Counted from the first letter of the stretch, positions 49,605-61,794 are shown. The stretch: DNA of 64,000 nt from Myxocyprinus asiaticus (GCF_019703515.2 NC_059379.1:23549880-23613879), one strand, 5' to 3'. The notes: a model not told the origin generated them from the letters alone. Numbers and translations are program-made.

Positions 49605-50833
49605 CACTGGCAGCCAAACGTTTGGAATAATGTACAGATTTTGCTGTTTCGGAAGGAAATTGGTAATTTAATTCACCAAAGTGGCATTCAGCTAATCACA
49701 AAGTATAGTCAGGACATAACTGATGTAAAAACAGCACCATCACTATTTGAAAAAAGTCATTTTTGATCAAATCTAGACAGGCCCCATTTCCAGCAGCCAT
49801 CACTCCAACACCTTATCCTTGAGTAATCATGCTAAATTGCTAATTTGGTACTAAAAAATCACTTGCCATTATATCAAACACGGTTGAAAGCTATTTGGTT
49901 CGTTAAATGAAGCTTAACATTGTCTTTGTGTTTGTTTTTGAGTTGCCACAGAATGCAACAGACTGGCATGTCTTAAGGTCAATATTAGGTCAAAAATGGC
50001 GAAAAAGAAACAGCTTTCTCTAGAAACTCATCAGTCAATCATTGTTTTAAGGAATGAAGGCTATACAATGTTTGAAATTGCCAAAAAACTGAAGATTTCA
50101 TACAAAGGTGTAACTACAGTCTTCAAAGACAAAAGACAACTGGCTCTAACAAGGACAGAAAGAGATGTGGAAGGCCAGATGTACAACTAAACAAGAGGAT
50201 AAGTACATCATAGTCTCTAGTTTGAGAAATTGATGCCTCACATGTCCTCAGCTGACAGCTTCATTGAATTCTACTCGCTCAACACCAGTTTCATGTACAA
50301 CAGGTAAGAGAAGACTCAGGGGTGTAAGCCTTATGGGAAGAATTGCAAAGAAAAAGCCACTTTTGAAACAGAAAAACAAAAAGAAAATGTTAGAGTGGGC
50401 AAAGAAACACAGACATTGGACAACAGATAATTGGAAAAGAGTGTTATGGATCTTAACCCCATTGAGCTTTTGTGGGATCAGCTAGACTGTAAGGTGTGTG
50501 AGAAAAGCCCAGCAAGACAGCCACATCTATGGCAAGTGCTACAGGAAGCGTGAGGTGAAATGTCACCTGAGTATCTGGATAAACTGACAGCTGGAATGCC
50601 AAGGATCTGCAAAGCTGTCATTGCTGCATGTGGAGGATTTTTTGATGAGAACTCTTTGAAGTAGTTTAAGAAGTTCTGAACATTTTTTTTCAAATTGTAA
50701 TAGTAATTTGTCACGTTATTAATGTCCTGACTATACATTGTGATCAGTTGAATGCCACTTTGGTGAATAAAAGTACCAATTTCTTTCCATAAGAGCAAAA
50801 TCTGAACATTATTCCAAACTTTAGCTGCCAGTG
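49605..50833 (+). mobile_element. Tc1/mariner-family element, internally deleted
   Basis: Terminal inverted repeats of at least 100 bp begin CACTGGCAGC at 49605 and end with the mirror at 50833. TA flanks both ends (49603-49604, 50834-50835), the Tc1 target. Total length is about 1.23 kb. The transposase inside is broken (see 49996-50664). Confidence 0.93.
49996..50664 (+). pseudogene. Tc1-like transposase, broken
   Basis: Cut-and-paste transposase remnant. The first 64 codons (49996-50190) match the paired-type DNA-binding start of Tc1 transposases (ETHQSIIVLRNEGYTMFEIAKKLKIS). It then frameshifts. A downstream piece (about 50310-50450) has the GRIAKKKPLLK...WAKKH..WTTDNWKRVLW block, then jumps straight into the C-terminal NPIELLWDQL-type block (50456-50490) and on to a stop near 50664. 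The stretch with the first two catalytic aspartates is deleted, so it is inactive. Confidence 0.9.
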
Positions 50834-50835
50834 TA

Positions 50836-51256
50836 TGTGTGTGTGAACAGTTAAAGGCACAGATAGCATCTCTGTGTGTGAAGACACATAATCTCTCTTT
50901 ATGTGATCTGATAAAGATAAAAAAAAAAAAAAAAACATATGTGTCCCAAACTTCATCTCCCACTTTCTTCTCTTCTCCTTGACCTCAACACTTGTGATTT
51001 CAACTGTAGGGGCTTTTCACATGTCATTCCAGACAAAGGACAAAAGGTGCCACTGTATCTTGCCACATTGCTAGTCTACAAATGATCTAAGCCAAACCTT
51101 GATCGTACATTCTTCGTGGCAAATCTGTAGCCATCACTCTAGGACTCAGAAAGATGCAATCACACATTGTGATCAGAATGACATATTAACCATACAAATA
51201 TAGTGAAAAGTTAAGCAGTTTAAATAGTTAAGCTGTCAGAAGATAATTATAATTTA
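50836..51256. other. Intergenic stretch
   Basis: No gene or family recognised apart from an A-run at about 50918-50935. Confidence 0.5.
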
Positions 51257-51505
51257 ATAATTTTCTTTATTTATCACACATTATACATTTGCACATATAC
51301 GGTGAAATTCTTCTTTTTCACATATCCCAGCTAGGCTGGGGTCAGAGTGCAGGGTCAGCCATGATATGGCACCCCTGGAGCAGATAGGGTTAAGGGCCTT
51401 GCTCAAGGGCCCAACAGTGGCATCTTGGCAGTGCTGGGGCTTGAACCCTCAACCTTCTGATCAGTAACCCAGAGCCTTAACCGCTGAGCTACCACTGCCC
51501 TGAAG
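51257..51505 (-). mobile_element. tRNA-derived SINE
   Basis: On the minus strand: head 'ggtagctcagcggttaagg' (box A) and 'gagggttcaagcccc' (box B), body 'cttgagcaaggcccttaacc', then 'tcaccgtatatgtgcaaatg' and a tail ending 'gataaataaag'. It is the fuller version of the copy at 21115-21275. Confidence 0.9.
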
Positions 51506-52312
51506 ACAGTGACATTTACAAAATAAAACGCCTATGTTGTTTAAGCAAAGTTATAAAAGACAGACATGAGTTATTAAATGTCAATGTCTTTATTACAAGA
51601 AAACAAAATACATTTCATGCATAACGCGTATTACAACGTAACACGAGACAGACCTAAACTACAGTGTAAAACAATAATTTTGGGCTTTGTGCGGTTAGCC
51701 TGCTAAAAGCTAAAGTCAGGAAGCAACATGATTTATACATTGTCTGCGCGCCACACTTCCGTAAACTAAACCGGTGCGTATCGTTGACAACGTCTACAAT
51801 ATGCCTTCAAATACAGTGGCATGTGTCAGTCGTCCAGATGTGACACAAACTTCAGTGGTGCATGCCTCTAACGACCAAAAATGCCATAAAATTCAATGGA
51901 ACGTGCCACTAAAAACCAGATATGCCACTGGATGTGCCAGAAAATCCAGCATGTGCCACAACTTTAGTGGCACATGCCACTCACAAGCGAATATGCCACT
52001 TCTCAAAAAAGTAAATAGAGGAACCGCACATTGAAAGCTCCCAGACAGAATAAAAAAATACAAATACATTTTTTTAAACGGGAGCTTTCAAGGTGCGCAG
52101 TACTTTATTTAGGGGAGACTGAGGTTGGTTGGCACATTTTTTATTCTTTGTTGAATATCTCTTGGGGAACAAACATTATACTCCAATTAGGTGCAAATAA
52201 AAGCTTAGGTTCTTAGGTAAAAAAACAAACACATTCAATGTCACCAAATATTTACTGACTTAATTAATGATTAAAGGTCTGTTGTGCAGTTGTGCCAACC
52301 AACCACTGTAGC
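51506..52312. other. Intergenic stretch with a short degenerate tandem motif
   Basis: No gene. 51790-52010 is built from repeated '(G/T)TGCCACT' and 'catgcc' words about 20-25 bases apart. A 12-bp inverted repeat (ttgaaagctccc / gggagctttcaa) spans 52031-52092. Confidence 0.6.
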
Positions 52313-52488
52313 CAGGGGCGGACTGGGAAGAAAATTCGGCCCGGGATTTTACATAGAAACTGGCCCAAAAGTTGTTGAGCGGGGGGTGGCGGGTGCTGTC
52401 CTTTTCTGCATATCGCTGCGCCTTTCTGTGGCGCGTTCTCCATAACGGCCCCATTTCGCGGCCGGGCCACCGGGAAAGTCCGCGCCTG
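52313..52488. mobile_element. hAT-type MITE
   Basis: Ends CAGGGGCGGACT and its near mirror (agtccgcgcctg). The 8-bp flanks actgtagc (52305-52312) and cctgtagc (52489-52496) match at 7 of 8. An 8-bp duplication with CAGGG-type ends is the hAT pattern. It is GC-rich with no coding content. Confidence 0.8.
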
Positions 52489-52560
52489 CCTGTAGCTAAC
52501 GCCGGTCACCACTTTTGCATTTCAATTTCTATATGAAAAATATTAATAATGTGCATAAAA

Positions 52561-52960
52561 GGGGGCCTGGGTAGCTCAGCGAGTAAAGACGCTGACCACT
52601 ACCCCTGGAGTCGCGAGCTTGAATCCAGTGCGTGTTGAATGACTCCAGTCAGGTCTCCTAAGCAACAAAATTGGCCTGGTTGCTAGGGAGGGTAGAGTCA
52701 CATGGGGTAACCTCCTCGTGGTCGCTATAATGTGTGGTTCTCGCTCCCGGTGGGGCGCGTGGTGAGTTGTGCGTGGATGCAGTGTAGAACCACACGCGCT
52801 ATGTCTCCACAGTAATGCGCTCAACAAGCCACGTGATAAAATGCGCGGATTGACGGTCTCAGACAGAAGCAACTGAGATTCGTCCTACGCCACCACGAGG
52901 ATTTAAAGCGCATTTGGAATTGGGCATTCCAAATTGGGGAGAAAAGGGGAGGAATAAACA
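52561..52960 (+). mobile_element. tRNA-derived SINE, full length with target duplication
   Basis: A 400-bp SINE. The head has box A 'gggtagctcagcgagtaaag' and box B 'gagcttgaatccag'; the long body includes 'cacatggggtaacctcctc', and the tail ends 'ggggagaaaaggggagg'. A perfect 13-bp target duplication, aatgtgcataaaa, lies at 52548-52560 and 52961-52973, showing LINE-type insertion. It is of the style found in cypriniform genomes. Confidence 0.95.
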
Positions 52961-52973
52961 AATGTGCATAAAA

Positions 52974-53350
52974 TGTAGCAATAGGTTGTTTCACCATTAG
53001 ACCTACTCAATTCAGTTTCAATTAAAATGCGTAAGTAAGAAAATAGAATGAAATATTTGTTTGCTTTTTTGAGTGAAGCCTACGTGAGAAAGTCTGTCTT
53101 GAATAGGTCATTTACGTTCATTCAAAGCAGATAACTTAATGCGACGTCTGTGGGTGCAGTGTCTTTTCCAAATCTTAACAGTGTCTATGTGTAGGCTATA
53201 GGCCTACGTTTTTGTTCATTTCAGTCTTGCAACTAATACTGACAATATTTGTCACTTTTTATTAGGGAAAAAAATTAACTAACTAACTAACTAACTAACT
53301 AAATAAGTGAAACTGCTCAAAAGTAGCCTAATTTAGAGTAATGAAAAGAG

Positions 53351-53381
<31 letters not shown>

Positions 53382-53926
53382 AGGTGGTAATAATTCTAGG
53401 GGCCCAAAGGTACAGGGGGACCTAAAACAAATTCGAACATGTATTTCTTTAATAGGTAAGGGGCCCAGAGCAATATATAGTCAGGAGACCCAGAATTCCT
53501 TGCTATGGCCCTGATGATGATGATGATGTTGATGATGATAATGAAAGGCACAATGAAGTGTTTGCGCAGCAGACTACTGCCCTATCTACAAAATATATCT
53601 GAAAAGCAGCATAGATATTTCATGAGGATACACAGGTTATAATGTAAATATAAAGTTAAAAATCAAGAATAATACGTTAAATATTTTTTGGTAAAGACCT
53701 AAACATAAATGATATTGTAGGCAATTAGATTATTTCTGTGAGAATGACATTGTGGCCTACTCATGCTTAAATAATAATAATAATCAATACTGATGTCGTT
53801 ATTGGATTTAATGGATTAATAAGAAGATTTTCATACATTTTCTTTGGAATGTCATAAAAGCATGTATCTAAAAATTTCTTTTGATATGGTTACCTGACAA
53901 GTTAAATTTAGTATAACAGATCAGAA
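52974..53926. other. Intergenic stretch with microsatellites
   Basis: No gene. (ACTA)n at about 53276-53302, (GAT)n at about 53350-53380 and again at 53512-53540. The segment between the two (GAT)n runs includes 'ggggcccaaag', like a decayed repeat. Confidence 0.6.
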
Positions 53927-54183
53927 CAGGGGCATGTCCAGGATTTTTTTGCCAGGGGTGGCAAGAGTCCTGTAAGGGGTTGCATCCAATAATTTTTTTT
54001 TTTTTTCAATAATTTGTTTTGGGGAATGTTGTTATGGACCATGCGCAACATAGACGGGTTAAGCCGTTGCACTCCGTCTCCAGGACGCAAGCGGGGTCCG
54101 AGTTGGGTTGGTAAGTGCTGTGGTAAAGCTCATTTTTAGGGTGGCAGCTGGCACCCCGTGCCACACTTCTGGCGCCGTCCCTG
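53927..54183. mobile_element. hAT-type MITE with perfect 8-bp target duplication
   Basis: Starts CAGGGGCATGTCC and ends GGCGCCGTCCCTG, flanked exactly by GATCAGAA at 53919-53926 and 54184-54191. 257 bp, no coding content. Confidence 0.9.
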
Positions 54184-54191
54184 GATCAGAA

Positions 54192-54674
54192 AACCTTTTT
54201 AACATAATTATTGATGTGGTTTCGATATATTTAGATGATAGCTGCAATAAAATGATGTAATACACTTTTTTGTTATTGTTCTATAATGGGAAACTTGCAA
54301 TACTTTACAACGTAGTGATCCTGTCAAAACAATATGGCAAATGTGGCATAATGAGGCTACTGTACTTCTAGTAATGTATAAACTGGGGCCTTTCTAAGAT
54401 AAGCCACTCTCATATGTGAAACATTATTAACAGGCATTAGGAGGATAGGTCATATTAAAGCTGCAGTAAACAAAGTATTTACTGACATCTACTGGGGGAA
54501 AAAAGGAGAGTTAGAGAGCCATGGGCAGCATCAGTATTTTATGCTTGTTTATATCATAAAAACAAGCAGAGTGATTCACAGTTTTAAATGCAATGGATGC
54601 TGTTCAGACAAAAGTATAAAACATGAAGATGAAAAATATATATATATAAATAACATCATGGACTGCCTCCCATT
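54192..54674. other. Intergenic stretch
   Basis: No feature recognised. Confidence 0.5.
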
Positions 54675-56108
54675 TCATTTCAATACAACCCGTATCTTCT
54701 CATCTCCCAGCAGAAGCCTGTTAAAACAGGAGAGTAAGTCTTACTGTAACAATTACTACTTAACATGGAAAATCCATAACAGTGTTGGTCACTTAAATCT
54801 TAAGCATTAGATAGGCTTTTAACTCATATCTTTAGGGAAACAAGGCAAACTGACTTTACGAGTGCAGCAGCCACCAGACCTCCACCTATTGGACCAATCC
54901 AGTAGTTAGCCATCAGTGCAGGTCCAAAAGCTCTTGCACGATTCAAACAGATGCCAGAAATATAACCCCTATTAAATAAACAAGATAGAGGCACGCTTGA
55001 GTGCATTACAGGCAGCATTAGAATTAGGATTTATTGTATTTTCTTGACTCACCCTGCCAGAATGTTGATAATAACAGTGCAGCCCACCATGAACGGCACC
55101 AGGGGGCTTTTGCTCTTCCATCGACTGCCCCCAGCAGCACCACCAGTTACTAGACATGTCATGGCAATTTCAGCAAATACAGCCTTTACCAGTTGTTCGT
55201 CAGATTTAAGAATATCAAAGGCTGCTCTAATAGCATGGAGTTCTCATGTGATGTCTTAACCTTGACAAATAGTTGTCTATTCAGCATTGTTTGCATTATA
55301 TTACAGTAAAGTATCTTATTTTTCATGAATAGAACACCACTTTGTGTCTTGTCCTATGGAAAGAAACAATATTATTTGCTGTATTCCTGAAAGAAGTGGC
55401 TCTATTTATTATTCACACCTCTGACAAACTGACTGATAAGGTAAGGAATGACCATCGTCAGCTGCATTCCACCACATAAATAGATAGCAATGGTGAAAGG
55501 AGGGTTGAAATGTGATCCGCTGCAAAGAAAAATTACATTCAAGTGAGCTCATTTGCGATCAAATCAATATCAGAGCTCTTTTTGAATTGCAGGACATCCA
55601 AACAGTTTGACATATATTAATGTAACCTAAGTATACTTTAGGGGAATATTCCTGCAATTATTTTACTGCAAATCTTCTGTTAAATGTCAACCAATCAAGA
55701 AATGATATATATATCCCAAGATCATTGTACACTAAAACAGTTGTAAAGCAGGTAAAATAATTAATTGAACTTAAATTATGTCGTTCAAATCATAAAGTAA
55801 TACAAATTCTTCTTAAAAAGGCAAAACAATGCATAAAAATCTCCAATATTCTTTCTTATCTGATTTTTGCCATACATGCTACCAACACAGCTACTGCCAA
55901 ACCGTGCACCAGCGGTGGCTCTAGCCTGCCTGCTGCCTCCACATTGTCAATCACAGACACACAGCCAGTGAAGACAAAAAAACACCGTGCCCATCAGCTC
56001 AGCAACACATAGCTGAATGACTCTCTCATACTTGCCCAGAGGCTTGGCTGTGTTTTTAATCAGCAAGGTTTTGTACAACTCTTCGAGCTCTAACATTTCT
56101 CCTTCCAT
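54675..56108 (-). pseudogene. aqp8: Aquaporin-8 pseudogene, tandem copy
   Basis: A decayed five-exon aquaporin-8. Exon 1 (55860-56108) starts MEGEMLELEEL and holds TGCVSVIDNV and the pore His in LVHGLAVAV. It has seven T where six keep the frame (A-run at 55976-55982), and its donor is ATAAG instead of GTAAG. Exon 2 (from 55519) reads SHFNPPFTIA, so the first NPA motif is NPP; homology stops at about 55430 and the frame ends at 55402. Exon 3 (55053 to about 55235) has VPFMVGCTVIINILAG but a shifted 5' part. Exon 4 (54824-54968) reads CLNRARAFGPA, so the second NPA is NRA; it lacks about six residues, and its donor is unclear. Exon 5 (54675-54717) is intact (LLLGDEKIRVVLK). Several independent lesions make a pseudogene near certain. 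Confidence 0.93.
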
Positions 56109-57040
56109 TGTCACCTGGGCTTCTGCACCACCAAGTGCAATAAGTAACTGACTGTTGGGCCAGCTAGATCCTCTCTTTCTGATAACGAAGCCAACATTTC
56201 CTGATCGACCATGAATCACTCTTCAGTCCCTAAAGGTGTGATGCATTGCAGTGTAGATTGAATGATTCAGCAAAACATACAATCAAGCATAAGTTTTAGG
56301 AGAGATTGGACAGAAATGGTAAATATAACTTCCACTGTTCTGCATCCTTCTTTAACGTAAATACTATGTCTGGAATGAATGGAAGGTTATTCACATATTT
56401 ACATTCACATCATTGCATGAGCAATAGACAAAACTATTGTAGGATAATACAGTATGAATATGTTCTTCAAGCAACACACAATAACCTTTTGAGCATGTTT
56501 ATAAAAATTTTTTACTAAACATGCATCAGTCTGAGCAAGACATATTTGTTTATTCCCATATCAGATGTATGTTGCATCACCGGTTACATTTGGCCTGTTT
56601 TTCTCCTACTATGAACTCTGTGTTATTGATTTTGTTGTCAAGCGGATCATAACTGCCTGGCCTTGGGTGTAAATGCTTTCAATCCAAATGGCATAATTAA
56701 ACGTCACATGGAATTTGTTAAATTTCCAAGGTGAACTTTGAGCTGAAATGTGATATGAGCTGATGAATGCTTCATAAATTCTGTTAATATGCTCTGGATA
56801 TCTTTGAAGAAATTGATCAAATCTCTCAATCAGAAGGGATTGATTTGATCTTCATTCATAGCAGGCAGAATTTAAACACTGTACCTGTACATAATGCCCT
56901 GATATGTTGTCATTCCACTGTTATAATGGTAAAATGTTTTAGAAAAATGATTTCCTCATTCTTGTTTTGGGGTGCTGCATATTTACATATTTCAACAAAG
57001 TAAAGAAATGCATTCAGGCAAGATCTAACAAAAGACTGTG
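56109..57040. other. Intergenic stretch between the aqp8 copies
   Basis: No gene or repeat family recognised. Confidence 0.5.
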
Positions 57041-57046
57041 TTTATT
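57041..57046 (-). terminator. aqp8 polyadenylation signal
   Basis: AATAAA on the minus strand, about 215 bases after the aqp8 stop codon. Confidence 0.6.
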
Positions 57047-57261
57047 AATATAAAATATTGGAATACCTAATGGCAGGCTATATAAAAACTAAAACAACAA
57101 ATACATTCTTGAAAGATACAATGAAGCAGCAGAATACTGAAAAATTTTGTAGAGTACACTAGTATAAATGTTGAACAATATCACACAATGCTTTACATAA
57201 CTTTACAAGTTATCTTGAATTAAAAGCTTTAGGCATGGGATCTTCAGAGGTCCCACCTCGA

Positions 57262-59722
57262 TCATTTAAAAACAACACGGATCTTCTTGTCTCCCATTAT
57301 CAACCTAGAATGAATCAAATAATTTATTATAATACTCAGAATGTAATATCAGATATAATATATCAAGATCGAAAGCACAGAATCAAATTGTAAACACAGA
57401 AATATAATAATTTGTAATATAGATAATGTTTTTATATCAAATTTAAATTCCTCTTTCAGTTTTAGCAGTACTAAAATTCAGTCAGTTTCAGTTTTGATAA
57501 ACATAGTATGGCCAAAATTCAATAAATAACATATAAATCATAATATCTGGCTTTTCAGTCCTCAAAACACTCTAAGAGTGCCCTCAATCTTAACACACAT
57601 CATAAGAGAGTGTTTCAACTCTTAGTAGTGGAAAATAGACAATTTATGTAATGATAATTCTTTCTAAAGAAATGTGAAGTACACATTTGCGAATCCATCA
57701 GTAATGTTATGTAGTAAATACTCTAATGATGTGCAGTTTGTCAAGATTAAATAAGCATTTTATGGTTGCATTGTGCAGTCAATTAAAAAAACTATGACAA
57801 AGGTGATATATTAAATGACATTTCACTCTCTCTACATGCAGAATAGAAAATAATTCACTGTGTTAGGAAAAAGTGAGTTGTAAGAATACCTCACAAAGCT
57901 GACAGTGACCAGAGCCCCAGTCAAAGGTCCCACCCAATATATCCAGTGGTGGGCCCAGTAACCAGACACCAACGCTGGCCCAAATGCCCGTGCTGGATTC
58001 ATACATGCTCCAGAGATTCCACCCCTTTTTTTGACAAATTAGGCAAATACATTAAATATGTATATCTGCAAAACACTGTACTGAACTAAACTTTTATTTT
58101 AATTTTAGAATTACATAACTAACTAAATAAATGGTTACAATTAGTTAATTCATTAGGTATCATGAACTAACAATGAACAATATTTTTACAGCACTTATTA
58201 ATCTTGGTTAATATTAATTTATCAAAATTCAATTGTTTATTGTTTCTTCATGTTAGTTCATAATGCATTAACTAATGTTATGCAAAACTAACCAAAAAAA
58301 ATAAATAAAAAAAAGTATGTTTACTTATATAAACTAATGTTATAAACTAACATTAACCAAGAATTTTACATTATTAGTTTGTCAACTATTGCATTTACTG
58401 ATCCTAATGAATACAACCTTATTGTAAAGTGTTACCAAATAGATAAAAAAATTTTTTTCACATTTATATGCCTTTGAATTAAATATTGGTTTCCTACCCA
58501 GCCAAGATATTTGCAGTCACAGTAAGTCCAATGCAGAAAGGAGCAAGATGACTTCGGGTCCTTCCATTTATAGCACCCATGCTGACAACCATGGTCAAGA
58601 AGAGTGTCATGATCATCTCTGCCACAGTTGCAGAGCCAATGCCATCAGTGGACTGAACTGCATTGAATGCTGCTCCAGATGCATTTCCATATGCTATGCT
58701 TGTAGTGACAGCCTAAAGAAATTAACAAAGAAAAAAACGCAAACAAAGTCTAGGGATCTCTTGCATCACTAAATAAGAGATGGTTTCAGTTACATTGCTG
58801 CAAGTGTAAATCCTTGTTTACAGCCATTTAGCAATAAGACTTCACCAATTCAAGTTACAAACTTTATTGCACAGAGATACAGACGTTGACACACGTACTT
58901 TGGCAAGTCCAGCGGCAATCAGTCCACCTAACATTTGTGAGAGCACGTATGGCACAAGGAGAATTAATTCCATTCCTCCAATGAGGTAAACACACACAGA
59001 CACAGCTGGATTAAAGTGACCGCCACTGGAAGGCAATATGACATAATCAATTAATGTGTAGACAGACACGCAGAAATTATATGACAGTTATGTTCAAGAA
59101 TGAATGACTAAATGTTGCTTTCTAAAATAAATAAAACAGGCTAACAACTTTAAAAAGAGTACATTTTTGAATGTTTTCTTACCAGAAATAAATTTGAAAT
59201 TCCCAGTTTTCCCTTTTAAATTGTAATTAAACATTAAAAAATAAATTTATATAAGCATTTAAATGCATGAATGAGCAATAATAATTTTGCAGAGTAAACA
59301 TTTTAATGTGCCATGTTAATTATAATGTAATGTCTTTAGAAATGTATAAATAAAATGTATTTTTTTATAAAAATGCAATTCCAGTGACATTATTCCTTTC
59401 TTCTGATTACATAAGTTTAGTCAAATGACGAATCAAACACAGAAAACTCAACATATAACAGTTACCTGATTTCCCCCAAAATTGCAATTGCTATAGCCAG
59501 TGCTAGTCCATGTGCCAGGGCAGGCTGGATGCTCCCACTGATGCCAACGTTGCCCATGACTGACACACAGCCCACAAACATGAAGAGAGTGGAGCCGAGA
59601 ATCTCCGCCAGGCATGGCTGAATGTAGTGCTCAAAGAAGGACACCCTCTTGGGCTGACCTTGAAGACTGTCCCCTCCATCGCCAGAGGCCACAGTAAAGA
59701 GCTCTGACTTTGACGATGTCAT
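57262..59722 (-). CDS. aqp8: Aquaporin-8, five exons, complete
   Basis: Membrane channel for water, and in this family ammonia and peroxide; 258 codons, the usual length. Exons: 59466-59722, 58899-59025, 58498-58712, 57890-58024 and 57262-57304, all with GT-AG borders and matching phases. Residues 36-85 give the first two membrane helices with His 71 (LAHGLALA), the AQP8 selectivity-filter His. NPA 1 is residues 91-93 (GGHFNPAVS). NPA 2 is 209-211, followed by Arg 212 ([11 protein letters not shown]). The C-terminus is [13 protein letters not shown]. The first ATG at 59722 was chosen; the frame is open upstream to 59758, but only from a GTG. Intron 3 holds a MITE (58133-58438). It lies between its broken twin and lcmt1, all on the minus strand, as in the teleost LA locus. 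Confidence 0.97.
58133..58438. mobile_element. MITE inside aqp8 intron 3
   Basis: Of the TGGTAACACTTTA-ended family (right end ...attgtaaagtgttacca). The left terminal repeat is truncated. Internal palindrome around 'aactaatgttatgc'. Confidence 0.7.
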
Positions 59723-60909
59723 TTTGTCTGTCTGAAACTTCAGGTACTCTGTGCTCACGTGTGGCAGCTTTGTACTGATAAAGGTGTATGGAGGATGGGG
59801 TGGGGGTAAGGCGGGCCGTCAGTCTCCCCCTTCATCACTCCCAGTGGTTTGAAAAAATACACTTAACAATTGCAGTGGTAGAGAGCATTGTTTCAGGGGT
59901 GACGGGTTCAGGAAATAGCTTATCATCCACCAGCCTGATATTACACAACAGAGGACCATAACATTTGAATAACCAACACTCATGTCACTCAAGGTCTGCT
60001 CTTCTTATGTAACGGAATTGATCTGGGCTAATGCAGTTTCCAAAAGTTTATAATTCTAATGGATACTATAGACAGGTCTGCATTTTAGTGTGGCCTTAAG
60101 CAACTTTGTCTGTCCATTCGTTTGACTGCATGCACTCATGGCAGTACTGCACTCTGCTTTCACTCTTTTGCAGTAAATCAGGGCAATAAATAACAACACA
60201 AGGTCGTTTTTGGTTCATGTTTCTCTTGAGGGACTCACTGACAGAAATAAATACAGAGAAAGACTGCAGGATGTCTGCATGTTGATGGCTAAAGAGGAAA
60301 CATTTCCCTTTTTTGTGTCTTTTAATCACCTTTTGTTTTACAAAACTACATCCTGGTCATTATTTGTGACTTTTAAAAACAGTCAGAGGAAAATAAATGA
60401 CAAAACAAACTCATGATTTAAAGAGTAAACTTACATTTACAACATGTAAAAAGTTGGCTATTTACACCCATACTTATAGAAGTATCATTAAACTTATGAA
60501 CAGTAACATTTCCTAAGAGGAATAGGGTATGTAGAAGAATGACATTTTCAGTTTTCAGAAATCAAAGTTAGCATTTTACTTTAGGGCTGCTCAATAGAAT
60601 TCATGCAGTCTAACAAGGATGTTTTTCTTCCAAGGATTTTGATCCTATAAAGGTTTGTAAAAACGTTTATAATGCAAAATGGTTTTATAATCAAAGGTAT
60701 TCTAAAGTGCAACAGTAAATCATGCACTTCAAGCTCTTTTTTGTTGTTGTCATCTTTATCATCACCATTGCTGAATTTGAAGAGTTTTTAAGCCCGTTAA
60801 CTTATAGAGTTAACAAAAAATATTGTTTCTGAGATCTTTTGAATATTTGATAATAGTTTAAAGATATCTATGGCATAAATTTGGAAACAATAGAATTTAC
60901 AAACAATAC
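59723..60909. other. Intergenic stretch between aqp8 and the lcmt1 3' end
   Basis: It probably contains the aqp8 promoter (59760-59900): a GGTGGGG-rich patch and a GATA core, but no TATA box could be set. Otherwise nothing is recognised. Confidence 0.45.
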
Positions 60910-60913
60910 TTAA

Positions 60914-61590
60914 AGGGATAATTCACAAAAAAATGAAAATTCTCTTTTCATTTACTCACCCTCATGCCATCTCAGATGTGTATGACTTTCTTTCTTCAGG
61001 AGAACGCAAAGATTTTTAGAAGAATATCCCAGCTCTGTAGGTCCATACAATGCAAGTGAATGGTGATCAGACCTTTGTAGCTCCAAAAATCACATAAAGA
61101 AAACATAAAAGTAATCCATATGACTCCAGTGGTTAAATCCATATCTTCAGAAGCAATATGATAGGTGTGGGTGAGAAACAGAACAATATCTATGTTCATT
61201 TTTTTACTCTAAATCTCCACTTTAACTTTCACTTTCAGATGTGAAAGGCACCACATGCGACTTTCAGCTGTAAAAGTGAAAGTGGAGATTTAGAGTAAAA
61301 AAATTGATTAAATTTTGATCTGTTTCTCACCCACACCTATTATATTGCTTCTGAAGACGTGGATTTAAACACTGGAGTCATATGGATTACTTCTATGTTT
61401 CCTTTATGTGATTTTTGGAGCTACAAAGGTCTGATCACCATTCACCTGCATTGTATGGACCTACAGAACTGAGATATTCTTCTAAAAATCTTTGTTTGTG
61501 TTCTGCTGAAGAAAGAAAGTCATACACATCTGGGATGGCATGAGGGTGAGTAGAAGATGACAGAATTTTATTTTTGGGTGAACTATCACT
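60914..61590. mobile_element. TTAA-flanked long-palindrome MITE
   Basis: TTAA at 60910-60913 and 61591-61594. Ends 'agggataattcac' and 'gggtgaactatcac'. The inside folds around 61195-61300. It is the best-preserved full-length member of the family in the window and closely matches 16600-17206. Confidence 0.9.
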
Positions 61591-61794
61591 TTAATGAACA
61601 TGGCACATCACCGAGACATGCTGATCATATGGGAGACCAAAGGAGTTGGGCAAATCAGAAGAAAAGACACTGATGCCAGGAGTCTCCATTTTTATTGTGA
61701 TCAAAAAGGGGGGAAAAAAAGATATAAATGACTTTCCTTCCTCTCCTTTGATGGTTGCTTAAGATGTCACAGACCAAATTTTCACAACCAAGTC

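Noticed and set aside
52561..52640. tRNA gene
   Set aside because: The tRNA-like head is part of a 400-bp SINE with target duplications and does not complete a cloverleaf.
55850..55862. U12-type AT-AC intron in the aqp8 copy, explaining the AT donor
   Set aside because: The acceptor is a normal ...ctttgcag and the intact twin uses a GT donor at the same place, so a G-to-A loss is simpler.
59723..59758. N-terminal extension of aqp8 from a GTG at 59758
   Set aside because: GTG is not a normal vertebrate start, and the first ATG at 59722 gives the usual family length.
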